Of a DNA stretch of 64,000 nt, positions 20,914 through 30,169 are shown one piece after another. The notes beneath the pieces are model-generated. The model searched no databases. It had not been told where the DNA came from and was given only the letters and a program-made list of their open reading frames with translations. How positions within the stretch are numbered: position 1 is the stretch's first letter; every line of letters begins with the position of its first letter. Source of the stretch: Symbiodinium sp. CCMP2592 (lineage: Eukaryota > Sar > Dinophyceae > Suessiales > Symbiodiniaceae). The stretch covers positions 317,908 to 381,907 of the forward strand of contig CAJNDT010006140.1 in the NCBI GenBank assembly GCA_905221615.1. The letters are read 5' to 3'. A program made the translations under genes and the position numbers.

Positions 20914-21008
20914 GGAACTCCAGAAAGTTGGAATATGGTTTCATGGTAGGGTACCCTATAATTTACCATAGAAGGGTAAGGATAATCATATTCCGACTTT
21001 CTGGCTTT
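20914..21008. mobile_element. H11 hairpin element
   Basis: Starts CTCCAGAAAGTTGGAATATGG and ends CATATTCCGACTTTCTGGC. The interior TACCCTATAATTTACCATAG is shared, inverted, with the larger copy at 23,941. Confidence 0.85.
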
Positions 21009-21137
21009 TACCTTAGATTCAAGGGAAATTAGTCTAGGGTTTGGGCTGCGCGTTGTGGTTGGCAGGCTTTCCGAGCACGCAGAGGCTTCGGGCTTCAGAT
21101 TCAAAAGTTTCGTCTGTGCAAGTCCAGGCTCAGCTTT

Positions 21138-21245
21138 CCCTAAGGGTCCATGTACTCATATAGTATATACATTGGCCTTAATGTAGTCCCTATATAGGTA
21201 CTTTGGGGCTCATGTATCTCTATATGGGTACATGGACCCTTAGGG
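21138..21245. mobile_element. H2 hairpin element, nearly identical to the 23,625 copy
   Basis: A 108-bp element from CCCTAAGGGTCCATGTACTC to GGGTACATGGACCCTTAGGG. By eye it differs from 23,625-23,732 at a single base (CCCTATATAGG against CCCTGTATAGG). Confidence 0.92.
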
Positions 21246-22192
21246 TTTGGGATGATCTATGTGTTTGTACTACGCCAATCCAACCAGGACCTGCGATGCG
21301 GCCTAGTTCAGAACAGTTTCAACCCGGAAGCCAGTGATTACGGATACAGGTAGTGTAGTGACAGCAGACAATGCTAATGCTGATGCAATATGGCAATACC
21401 ACACATCTCGCAAGAAAGTATCACTTGTTCAACACGGTGCCGTCAACGTACGATGCCGAAAACACCGTCGCTAGCAAAGGCAAACCACTGCCAGCGGCAC
21501 TATACATGATGACGACAGGACAAATCCTATATGGGCCCAACAAAACCTCCAACTATAATCCACAAGCCAAGTTTCAGATTTAGGGTGGAGAGCCCATAGT
21601 CAGGATGAACAAGGATGCAACAATCTCAGAGACTCCAATATCAAATGCCCCTACACGCACACACCTACTGTATGATAGAAGAGCTACCCTTTGTCGATTG
21701 AGTGTCCCTTGCGCAAAGAACCCATGATATGTTTTGAGGAACGAGCCCCTCCTACGAGCTAGGTACGCAAACCTAAAGCTTTCGCAAGGTCTCAGCTTCT
21801 AAACAGTCTGATTAAACTCCTACCGCTGCGGAAAATAAGCAATGCACAAACCTTTCAAAATCCACCCTAATTGTAAATCATCACCCGGCAGGTGCCCCCA
21901 AAACCCCACCACACCGCAAGCAAACGAAGCTTTGCAAATCTTTCCCAGGTCCTAAACCCTAAGCTCAAAGACAACTGAAGCCGAGGTCGCCGCTCGAGTT
22001 TAAATCTTAAAATTTGAAGCCTAATCCCGAAACCCTGACCCTTGAACCTAAACAAACCCTAAGCCCTACATAAACCCTAAAACCACCAACAAAAAGCACG
22101 GAAAGTAAGTTCGGCGCTCCAGTAATCTCCGGATTGCTGCTTCCATCGCTCCGGCGCGGGCGGCCTTGGCAATGCATTCAGGGGCCTACAGT

Positions 22193-22286
22193 TACCCTAA
22201 GGCCCCAAAGTAGTTCCTTTTTGGGGTTAGTATATGAAATCCTATAAGGTAATCCCCAAAAGGAACAACTTTGGGGCCTATGGGTA
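22193..22286. mobile_element. H4 hairpin element
   Basis: Starts TACCCTAAGGCCCCAAAGTAG and ends CAACTTTGGGGCCTATGGGTA. The interior TTTTTGGGGTTAGTATATG and CCTATAAGGTAATCCC is typical. TA is present at both ends. Confidence 0.88.
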
Positions 22287-22510
22287 GCCTGTAGGGGGGT
22301 TTTGTTAAGGCTTGGGCAAGGGTTTAGGGGTTTACGGTCTAGATTATTGCCCTGTGACAGTCTTTGCTATATTAAGGGCTTATATGCACATTTATATGAT
22401 GAGTACTGAGAAGGCCGCTACATCTAATACTTCAGGGCCAAAGTAGATACATGTAGACCAGTACATGACTCTTCTAATACATTTAATAGCGGCTCGGGCT
22501 TCGATTTATG

Positions 22511-22541
22511 GGGTTACCCTAAACCCTAAACCCTAAACCCT
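22511..22541 (-). repeat. Short internal telomere-like tract
   Basis: Four CCCTAAA heptamers in a row. Confidence 0.85.
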
Positions 22542-22590
22542 TTAGGTTCTCGTGGCTGTGGCTGGGGGATCAGTGGGCTGGATTGAGCGA

Positions 22591-22780
22591 TCCCTATGGG
22601 CTCATGTACCCATATAAGGGTACCATAAGGGATCCTTTAAGGGATCTATAAGGGTTCGATAAGGGTTTAGGGTATAAGGGTCCATGTACTCATGTAGTAT
22701 ATACATTGGCCTCAAAGTAGTCCCCATATCGGTACTTTGGGCCCAAGGCATAAACTATTTGGGTACATGGACCCTTATAT
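22591..22780. mobile_element. H2 element with a partial H2 copy upstream
   Basis: A complete H2 lies at 22,673-22,780 (TATAAGGGTCCATGTACTC to GGGTACATGGACCCTTATA). A second left end (CCCTATGGGCTCATGTACCC) lies at 22,591, followed by TAAGGGATCCTTTAAGGG words. This suggests one element inserted into, or recombined with, another. Confidence 0.75.
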
Positions 22781-23020
22781 AGGGGATTGAGGCTCAGGTT
22801 TCGGGTATAGGCTTCTAAGGCTCAGGTTTCGGGTTTAGGATTTGGGTCTACCAATAGTCGCTATGGTAGTCCCTGCCTTTGGTTAAGCAATTATCCGATT
22901 TTATGGTTGGGATCCTAGAATATAAAGTTGGTTATACAATCCGAAAAGTGGTTCAAGAAGATTTGTAGTTTAAGGGAATTACATGGAACTACGGTGGCTG
23001 GACTTCGGGCTTAGGGCATT

Positions 23021-23128
23021 CCCTAAGGCTCCATGTACCCATATGGTATATACTTACGCCTTAAAGAGCCTATATAGGGACAACTTTGAGGCTTAAGTAT
23101 CTACTATAAAGGTACATGGAGCCTTTGG
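23021..23128. mobile_element. H2 hairpin element
   Basis: CCCTAAGGCTCCATGTACCC to GGTACATGGAGCCTTTGG, with interior GGTATATACTTACGCC. It belongs to a sub-type with GGCTCC/GGAGCC instead of GGGTCC/GGACCC, like 34,208. Confidence 0.85.
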
Positions 23129-23210
23129 AATTCGTGTCCGAGGGTTTCCGAGACGGCTCGGGGGCAGGGCGCAGGTTGAGACCCTGCATTCTGAGCTCGG
23201 AAGCCTAGAT

Positions 23211-23305
23211 TACCCTAAGGCCCCAAAGTAGCTCCTTTTTTGGGGTTAATATTTAGAATCGTGTAAGGTCATCCCAAAAAGGAACTACTTTGGGCCCTAT
23301 GGGTA
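23211..23305. mobile_element. H4 hairpin element
   Basis: TACCCTAAGGCCCCAAAGTAG to ACTACTTTGGGCCCTATGGGTA, closely resembling the copy at 22,193. Confidence 0.88.
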
Positions 23306-23452
23306 GTTCGAAGGGTTGAAGGATCTAATTTTCAGGGCATGGGCTTTCCGAGCTTAGGGCAGGATTTGGGGAACACCGTTTGGTCGATGCAAGATGCCCC
23401 AACCAAAGGACTTGTGGCGTGGGTTGTCAGTGTTTGGGGAAAGAATCAGCGC

Positions 23453-23557
23453 TATGGTTGATGATATAAATCCTGCATGACCCATAAAAAGGAATATGCC
23501 ATAATTCCCATAGTTTAGGATCCTTAAGGTAATGCAGGATTTCTATCATCAACCGTA
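23453..23557. mobile_element. H6 hairpin element
   Basis: TATGGTTGATGATATAAATCC to GGATTTCTATCATCAACCGTA. The interior CATAAAAAGGAATATGCC / CATAGTTTAGGATCCTTAAGG is shared with 43,877 and 62,781. Confidence 0.88.
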
Positions 23558-23624
23558 GGTGTCGATTCCTACCGACCTAGCAGTCTTAAAGTTATTTACA
23601 CTTAGGGCTCTACATTAAGCCTTA

Positions 23625-23732
23625 CCCTAAGGGTCCATGTACTCATATAGTATATACATTGGCCTTAATGTAGTCCCTGTATAGGTACTTTGGGGCTCAT
23701 GTATCTCTATATGGGTACATGGACCCTTAGGG
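23625..23732. mobile_element. H2 hairpin element, near-twin of 21,138
   Basis: Same 108 bp as 21,138-21,245 except one base. The flanks differ (CTTA before, GCTTA after), so this is an independent insertion or copy rather than a segmental duplication. Confidence 0.92.
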
Positions 23733-23940
23733 CTTACCCTAGGCATCTAAGGACTCAGATATTAAGGCTTTTGGGCCCAAAGACCATACTATACAAGGCT
23801 TTTGGGCTATTTTGATGCTCAGGGTTAGGGCTCTACATTAAGCCATAACGGAAGTTAACAATTACACCAATAATCGATGCCTAGAGCGAGAACAGGACGA
23901 CGCCGAAGCCCTACGGCAGGATCCTAACCACTACAGTAGA

Positions 23941-24089
23941 AGCCAGAAAGTTGGAATATCATTATCATAATCCCTTTAAGGGAAAATATAGGGGGATCCT
24001 GCCATTGTTCAATATGATTATCCTAACCCTTCTATGGTAAATTATAGGGGTATCCTACCATGAAACCATATTCCCAACTTTCTGGAGTT
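23941..24089. mobile_element. H11 element, longer form
   Basis: AGCCAGAAAGTTGGAATATC to ATATTCCCAACTTTCTGGAG, 149 bp. The right half (ATGATTATCCTAACCCTTC, TATGGTAAATTATAGGGG) is the reverse complement of the interior at 20,940-20,990. The left half holds about 50 bp missing from that copy. Confidence 0.85.
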
Positions 24090-24771
24090 CCCTTTAGGCA
24101 ATCTCTTGGAAATTCAGCCCTTGAGCCCCTAGAAACTAAAAAAGAAGTGAATGTGGCTTTGGGTGCATTTAGGGTTTAAGTTTAGGGTTTAGGGTTTAGG
24201 GCTTAGGGTTTACAGGGTTGTAGTATTGGGGCTCTGAAAAGTACTTATGAATAGGTACCTCTACAGGAAATTAAAAAGTTTCCCAAATTGCCACCTAGTT
24301 ATGCCCTGGTAGAATGGTAGAAATGATGGTAATTATGATCACAATAACAGTAATACTAGTGATGACAATAACTATATCTATATTGACAACTCATCTAAAT
24401 AGATGACACTCGTATTGTTGGGAGAATACGGATAATAAAAAATAGTGTAGTAGTAGCAACTCTTTCAAGCCCACGGCCTCTAGCAGCTGGCGCGCACAAG
24501 CGCACTTCGCCACAGCGAGTGGGGACGGGAGGGCAGCAATCTTCTGCTCGGGAAGCCAAAGAGCCACAGGGTTTCAGCTCGGGTTTAGGGTTTATGTTTT
24601 AGGGTTTATAGGGGTTTAGAGGTTTCGGGTTTAGGATTTATGTAGGTTTTAATTTTGTTTTTTAAGGCCTGGTTCCACCTTTCGGGTTTAGAAGGCTACA
24701 TCGTCGCAGGGCGTTGAGTTTAAGATTCTGGGCTTTTAAGTTACCGCACGGATTCTACCCGGGTACTCTAG

Positions 24772-24890
24772 TACTTGGAGGTTCATGGGTGGTTATAAGT
24801 GGGTTATAAGTCCCCTAATATGGGATATAAGTATGCTTACCGTAATTATTTCTAACCCTACTTATATAACTACCCAAGAACCTTTGAGTA
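24772..24890. mobile_element. H1 hairpin element with altered right end
   Basis: Starts TACTTGGAGGTTCATGGG. The right end has decayed to CCCAAGAACCTTTGAGTA. The downstream sequence GGCCCTCAACCCTATACCC...CCTCTAAAGGGACCC matches the right outer arm of the composite at 5,978-6,275, so this copy probably derives from such a composite. Confidence 0.8.
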
Positions 24891-25040
24891 GGCCCTCAAC
24901 CCTATACCCTTTTATAGAATCCCTATAGGTCCCTCTAAAGGGACCCTTAAAGGAGCCCTACTTAGTAGAACCTCTGCTCGGATCCCCAACTTCGGGCCCG
25001 GGTCCGTGCACGCTGGCCCCGGAGACCAGAGGGCCTGCTT

Positions 25041-25198
25041 TAACGAGGAGTGTAGAGGCCATATTAATAAGAACAGGGCTTTGGGGCCCAGTATGGTATA
25101 ATGATATAAGGAACCCCCCACAATAGTAACGAGTAGTGTAGAGACCATACTAAGAAGAACAGGGTTTTGGGGCCCAGTATAGTATAATGATAATAAGG
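25041..25198 (+). repeat. 86-bp tandem duplication
   Basis: TAACGAGGAGTGTAGAGGCC...GGGCCCAGTATGGTATAATG is repeated from 25,127 as TAACGAGTAGTGTAGAGACC...GGGCCCAGTATAGTATAATG. It shows AGAACAGGG and GGGGCCCA words also seen near 5,360. Confidence 0.8.
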
Positions 25199-26698
25199 TT
25201 GAGCTTAACGGTTTAGCACTTTCAGGAATCGCAGATGCGCGCGTCTTTTATCATTCGATGTCGCTGCTCCGCGAATCGATGACATCTTCCACCTTGGCAT
25301 GGTACCTCCGAGGTTGATTGAGACAGCGACATCCTCAAAAAGAAGTCTCATGTGATAGTTCTTCCTAGCGATAAACAAATCAACACTTACCAGCTATGTG
25401 TTTTAATACCGACTTGCCGGAGCGGGAAGCTGTTCTACTTTCGGGACACCAGGCTGCAAGTTATTCTTGACTTAGCCCTCATGTGTCCTGCGTAAGCCCT
25501 GTGGAGCCCACTTGCCCCCGAACCAAATTTGCTGAACAACCCCTTCGGATTTTTTCACGTTGGGAGGGTCAGATGAACATCAAGCCAGGACCACCCAGTA
25601 GAAGCCCACACTTTCGGGTCTATGGGGTTAAGGGTTTACGGCTTATACGGGATCCGGGATACTATACTACAGGTCTATGGATTGAATTTCGCATTCGTCT
25701 GTCAGACACACAGTTTCCTCACACATTTCCTCACTCAACTAGCAACATCGCCATGACATCCAAACACCAAGGAGCTAATAGCTTGGCCTGGTAACAGACG
25801 ACACGCCCTAAACCCCAAACCGTATGATAAATCCATGCATGGGTAAGTGTTAAGTAGCCATCGACAAAGTATATAAGCCCCAAAGGACCTAAACGCAGCA
25901 ATGCAACTGCAAATATAAAGGGGTCCTCATACTGATTAGAATCAAAATTAATCAGCAACTATACTGTTTGGAGGGGATAAGGTATGTACTTCCACTATAC
26001 AGGGTCCTAACTTAACGTAAACACAAAGGAGCAGACATAGAAGTGGCTAGCGTTCGCGCTCGGCGAAAAAAGTTGCCCGAGATGCGGCTCCTGCTGTGGC
26101 GCTGCGCACAGTTTGTGCTCAAGTCGTTTATCTACGCAGGATCCATGTGGCCGCGTCACCCCCCGGACTCGAAATCTCTGAATCCCGCCAGTTTTTTGGG
26201 AGAAAGCGTTAGAGCAGTAGTCCTGAATCCTGCCAGTGGTCCCATCTGAGCATGGAAATGGTCGTGGTCGTGCCTTGAATTCCGCCAGTACATGGAGGAA
26301 GGCAGGTTGGCCGTCGTGTGCTAGTCGTGGGTTTCGTGGGTCTTCGGTCTCGTGGTGATCTCTGATTGTCTGGTCTCCTGCCGGTTCCTGGGTGCTCTTC
26401 AGAATGGGGTTTTCGGGGTATGTCTAACTATAATTCGAACGAGGGAACCCTAGGGAATATGCTATCCCTAGTTGTTCGGGCCGCTTGCTTGAACCCCTTT
26501 GACACCAACGCCTTAGGGGTTTTGGTGGTAAGTTTACAGCCCTCAGCAAGAGACGCCAACATCCTTTCTCCTTGGGTTGCTGAAGATCTCTAAACTTATG
26601 ACTGACTGTAAAAAGTCCGATGGCTTGTTTCGTTTGGAGGACTCCCTGGCCCAAACCTCCAGAGCCCTAAAACTCTCAAAACCCAATTGAGGGGCCCC
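25199..26698. other. Gene-free stretch
   Basis: ORFs up to 103 codons (25,483-25,794) show no recognisable family. No hairpin or tandem repeat stands out. Confidence 0.5.
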
Positions 26699-26803
26699 AC
26701 GGTTGATGATATAAATCCTGCATTACCGAAATGACCCTAGACTATGGGAAGTATAGTATAATTCCTTATTGTGGGTACTGCAAGATCTATATCATCAGCT
26801 GTA
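26699..26803. mobile_element. H6 hairpin element
   Basis: ACGGTTGATGATATAAATCC to ATCTATATCATCAGCTGTA. The inner CTGCATTACC pairs less well than in the other copies. Confidence 0.78.
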
Positions 26804-27129
26804 CAACATCCCCCTGAAGCCTGATCTATAAACAACCCTAAACCCAGGACCCTAAACCCTAAACTCTAAACCCTAACCCCTTAAAAAAAGCCCTAAGCAA
26901 TATTATAATCCAGCCCCCTAGGCCTGGCATTGGTCTGGGCAAAGGCGTCGGTTTGGGTGTTGATCCCAGGCCAGAATCGAAGCATCAGCCAACATTGGAT
27001 CGGGAACCTCCGTTTGGTGCTTAGTAGGGGTTCCTTTAAGGGGTCCTTTAAGGGTTACTATTAGTGATTAGGGTTACTATAAGGGTTCTAGTATAGGGGT
27101 TTAGGGATCTTAGTAGGCTGTCGGCTGTC

Positions 27130-27231
27130 TGATGCTTAGTAGGGAATGGGGGAATGGATCATATGGAGTCAAGTTCTTGGAGATTATATACTACTATAGG
27201 GATCCACTCCCCCATTCCCTACTAAGCACCA
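27130..27231. mobile_element. H7 hairpin element
   Basis: GATGCTTAGTAGGGAATGGG to CCCATTCCCTACTAAGCACC around an AT-rich centre. A second solo left end (TTGGTGCTTAGTAGGGG) lies at about 27,015, followed by CCTTTAAGGGG words. Confidence 0.85.
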
Positions 27232-27565
27232 GGCTTTGGGCTTGAGGCTTTAAGCTGTGAGGGTGTTCGGGTTTGGCGTTTTCTGTGCTGTCAGGTCAGG
27301 GCTAAGGGTTTTCGAGCAAGGGCGGCCTCCCTGAGGGCCAAACATAAAGCCGAAAGACAAAAGCTCTAAATCCCGAGGCCAGTTCAGCGTTTAGGGATCT
27401 CGAAACCTAACTACATGCTGCACTGCTTGGGGCCGTGCCAGAGCGGCCAGACGAAACGAAAGGCGACCGTGACCTGCGTCTGCTCAGGCACTGTCGCAAC
27501 CTAGTGAAATCAGCATTTCTGGTGTACTACGTCCTCAATGGTCAAGGATACTTGTTCTCAATAAC

Positions 27566-27675
27566 TGTCTGGTGCTTAGTAGGGAATGCGTGAATGGAGC
27601 CCTATAGTAGTCCCTATAGACTCCCCAATAATAGTCTCCATAATCCATTCCCCCGTTCCATACTAAGCACCAGAC
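27566..27675. mobile_element. H7 hairpin element
   Basis: TGTCTGGTGCTTAGTAGGG to the complementary CTAAGCACCAGACA, about 110 bp. It lies 335 bp from the previous copy. Confidence 0.87.
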
Positions 27676-27886
27676 AGATAAGCTGGGTGCTGTTTACAAG
27701 GCTCCACAGGAATGCTCCAAAGCTAGGGCATGTTCGGGCACCTCGGCTATAGCATTAGGGATCTGGTCGGGCTTATACGTGAGCGACATGGCAGTCAGGT
27801 TCGGGTCTGTGGTTCAAAGTGCGAAAGACCAGTGGGATTAGCTGCATATGATCCATGGCTGGCCCTGAGCTATCTAGGACCTCTTC

Positions 27887-27995
27887 CCCCAAAGGGTCCT
27901 ATGTACCGATATAGTAGAATGTAGGGTTCCCATATTAGGAGCTACCATTATGACTTAGGGAAGTATCCCCCATGACAGTGCATAGGGCCCTTTGG
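27887..27995. mobile_element. H3 hairpin element
   Basis: CCCCAAAGGGTCCTATGTACC to CATAGGGCCCTTTGGG. The interior GACTTAGGGAAGTATCCCCC matches 9,041-9,146 in the opposite orientation. Confidence 0.78.
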
Positions 27996-28091
27996 GTCTG
28001 TCACCTCTACCACCGCCGGCGCGAGGTGGAGTGGCTCGGCTCCTGCCAGGCCAGCGAGGAGCCTCTGCGAGTTCACCGAAAGGCCCGCCTG

Positions 28092-28206
28092 CCCAGAGAC
28101 TCCAATATCCCTTCAGTAAGGAATCTACCTTAAATTATGCTTGGGCCCCCCAATATGATTTAATTTATACTGTATGCCTCAATTTAGGGATATTGGAGTC
28201 TCTGGG
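28092..28206. mobile_element. H5 hairpin element
   Basis: CCCAGAGACTCCAATATCCC to GGGATATTGGAGTCTCTGGG. The terminal 20 bp are perfectly paired. The centre is more diverged than in the copy at 7,492. Confidence 0.9.
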
Positions 28207-28324
28207 CGACCTGAGTTCCCCTCTGAGACACGATCGAGAATGATAATGCTTCGCTTTCGGATTCGTGTCATCCTTCCGCTTCCGTTCCGAGTGGTTCCTT
28301 CTGATACTCAGAGCTATCACGGAT

Positions 28325-28427
28325 TACCTTACTTCCCAAAAACCCCAGGGCTTCAACATTCAAACTTTCAGAATTAGACTACGTCATAAGAGCTCAAAAG
28401 TTGAAAAGTTGGGCTTGGGACCCATCA
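28325..28427 (+). repeat. Dispersed repeat, copy B (partner at 4,434)
   Basis: CCTTACTTCCCAAAAACCCC, ACTTTCAGAATTAGACTACG and GTTGAAAAGTTGGG occur in the same order and spacing as at 4,434-4,537. Confidence 0.75.
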
Positions 28428-29063
28428 GTTACACTTAGTCACTAAGTTACACTAATCCTGGCTAGAGCTGTAAGTTTGGTCACGGATTACACTAGACATC
28501 CTAGCTCAGAACATCTGCATGGTTATCGCTGTGCTTGCTCGCATTCGCTTCTCCGAATCTTCAAAAAATGTCTTGAGGTCTTGAAACATACCTTGAGCAA
28601 ATCAGACAGTACATTAGGGTTTCAGGTCTAAGTTGTGAGGAAGAACCTGCCCAAAAGTAGGTATATAGCTGCTTCTTCCGCTCTTTTCGTTGTCGCCTGG
28701 TGTTTGTCAATCCAAAGGCCAGCAACTGGGAGACTTCTGAGGTCTACAAACACGCAAACAGGTCGGATTCCGGGTCTAGGATGGTTTAGGGTTTAAGGAT
28801 TCATTGTGGGGTTGGGTGCTTCTTCCAGGAACTCTCCAGAGTCATCCGAAGAGTTGCAGATGCTCGCGTAACCGTGTAGTTTTCCACTCTCACCGGTGGT
28901 CCGAGTGTAGTAACCATTATAACTCAGGTCTAATAAGCCGAAATCCTGACATTTCACTGTTGCCTGCTTGCCTGGCAGATCGCGACGCGGCCGCGCGCTG
29001 CGCCGCGCGCTCTGCGCCCATCGCGATGCGAGGAAATCGGCGCCTGCGGCTACAAGTTCCAAT

Positions 29064-29146
29064 CCCTCGGGCTACATGTACTCATGTAGTGGAAAACGTA
29101 GGCTTTAACGTGGTCCCCATATAGGTACTTTGGGGCCTAGGTATAG
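29064..29146. mobile_element. H2 element, right end missing
   Basis: Starts CCCTCGGGCTACATGTACTC and continues through CCCCATATAGGTACTTTGGGG, then stops matching. It is a truncated copy. Confidence 0.65.
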
Positions 29147-30042
29147 ATTAATTATTCCAAAACTCGCAATCCTGAACCAAAAAACGAAAACCATGAAGTC
29201 CTAAACCGCCATAGTAAGCCCCAAAACCCTAAGCTCCCAATCTCAAGACTTTAGAGGTCAAGAACCGTCTCCTTGCGTTGTCGATCGCCGTGGCCACCGG
29301 CCCGGCGCCGTAGATGATCGGCACGTAGGAATGCCGGAGCCTTCGAGTTCTTTTTATTTAAAGTTGATGTGCGCCCTTTCTTCAAAGTAGCGCTGGCATT
29401 TTGCCCTCAACTTGTTGAAACAGACAAAACCCTCGAGTTCAGGGTTCAGGGGTCTGGGTCTCATTCTAAGCTAAAAGCCCTTGCATTTCCGTTTTTGGGG
29501 GTTCCAGAGTTTCAAGATTCAAGATTGTTAGGTTTATCGGCTTACTGCTTCAATCGCTTCTACCCCTCGGACATGCTACTCCTGCGCCAGGTAACTGGTT
29601 TGGGGTGTTGGGGCTTGCGGAGTCTTGGAGATTGAATCTGTAGGAGGCTTCAAGGCCTCTGGCGATGCTTCGGGGTGTTGGGGGGGTTTAGGGTTTAGGG
29701 TTTTGGTCTAGTTTGGGGTTCTGTGACAGTGCAGGGTCATTTCTTTACCGGTTTTGGCGGTCTAGCGTTAGTCCCATATACAGTAACATAGGGTGTTAAG
29801 TAGATCCACGTATTCAATCCCTAAACGTCCTACACCCCAACAGTGTAATATCCGAAACAAAGGCCCTGCACGACTTGTTCCGACCCCATATCCTTCTACT
29901 CTTGGGAGACGAAGTGCTAAACCCATAAGATATTCCCAAACCCCCAAATCCCTACACCCCAAGCCCGACCCAGACCTGGCAGCTAGCAGAACGGCCAGCG
30001 CCCATGAGATGCTCTTCCTTGGGGCTCACAGCTCTGGCTGGG

Positions 30043-30160
30043 CTTTAGGGTTTAGGGTTTAGGGTTTAGGGTTCAGGGTTTAGGGTTTAGGGTTTAGGGT
30101 TCAGGGTTTAGGGTTCAGGGTTTAGGGTTTAGGGTTTAGGGTTCAGGGTTTAGGGTTTAG
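30043..30160 (+). repeat. Internal telomere-like tract (TTTAGGG with TTCAGGG variants)
   Basis: About 17 consecutive heptamers, mostly TTTAGGG with interspersed TTCAGGG. This is one of the most regular tracts in the window. Confidence 0.93.
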
Positions 30161-30169
30161 GTTTAAAAT

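Noticed and set aside
20583..21104. 173-codon minus-strand ORF
   Set aside because: It runs through telomere-like words and the H11 hairpin, so it is an artefact of repeats.
30043..30160. A true chromosome end
   Set aside because: The telomere-like tracts are short, in both orientations, and embedded in ordinary sequence on both sides.
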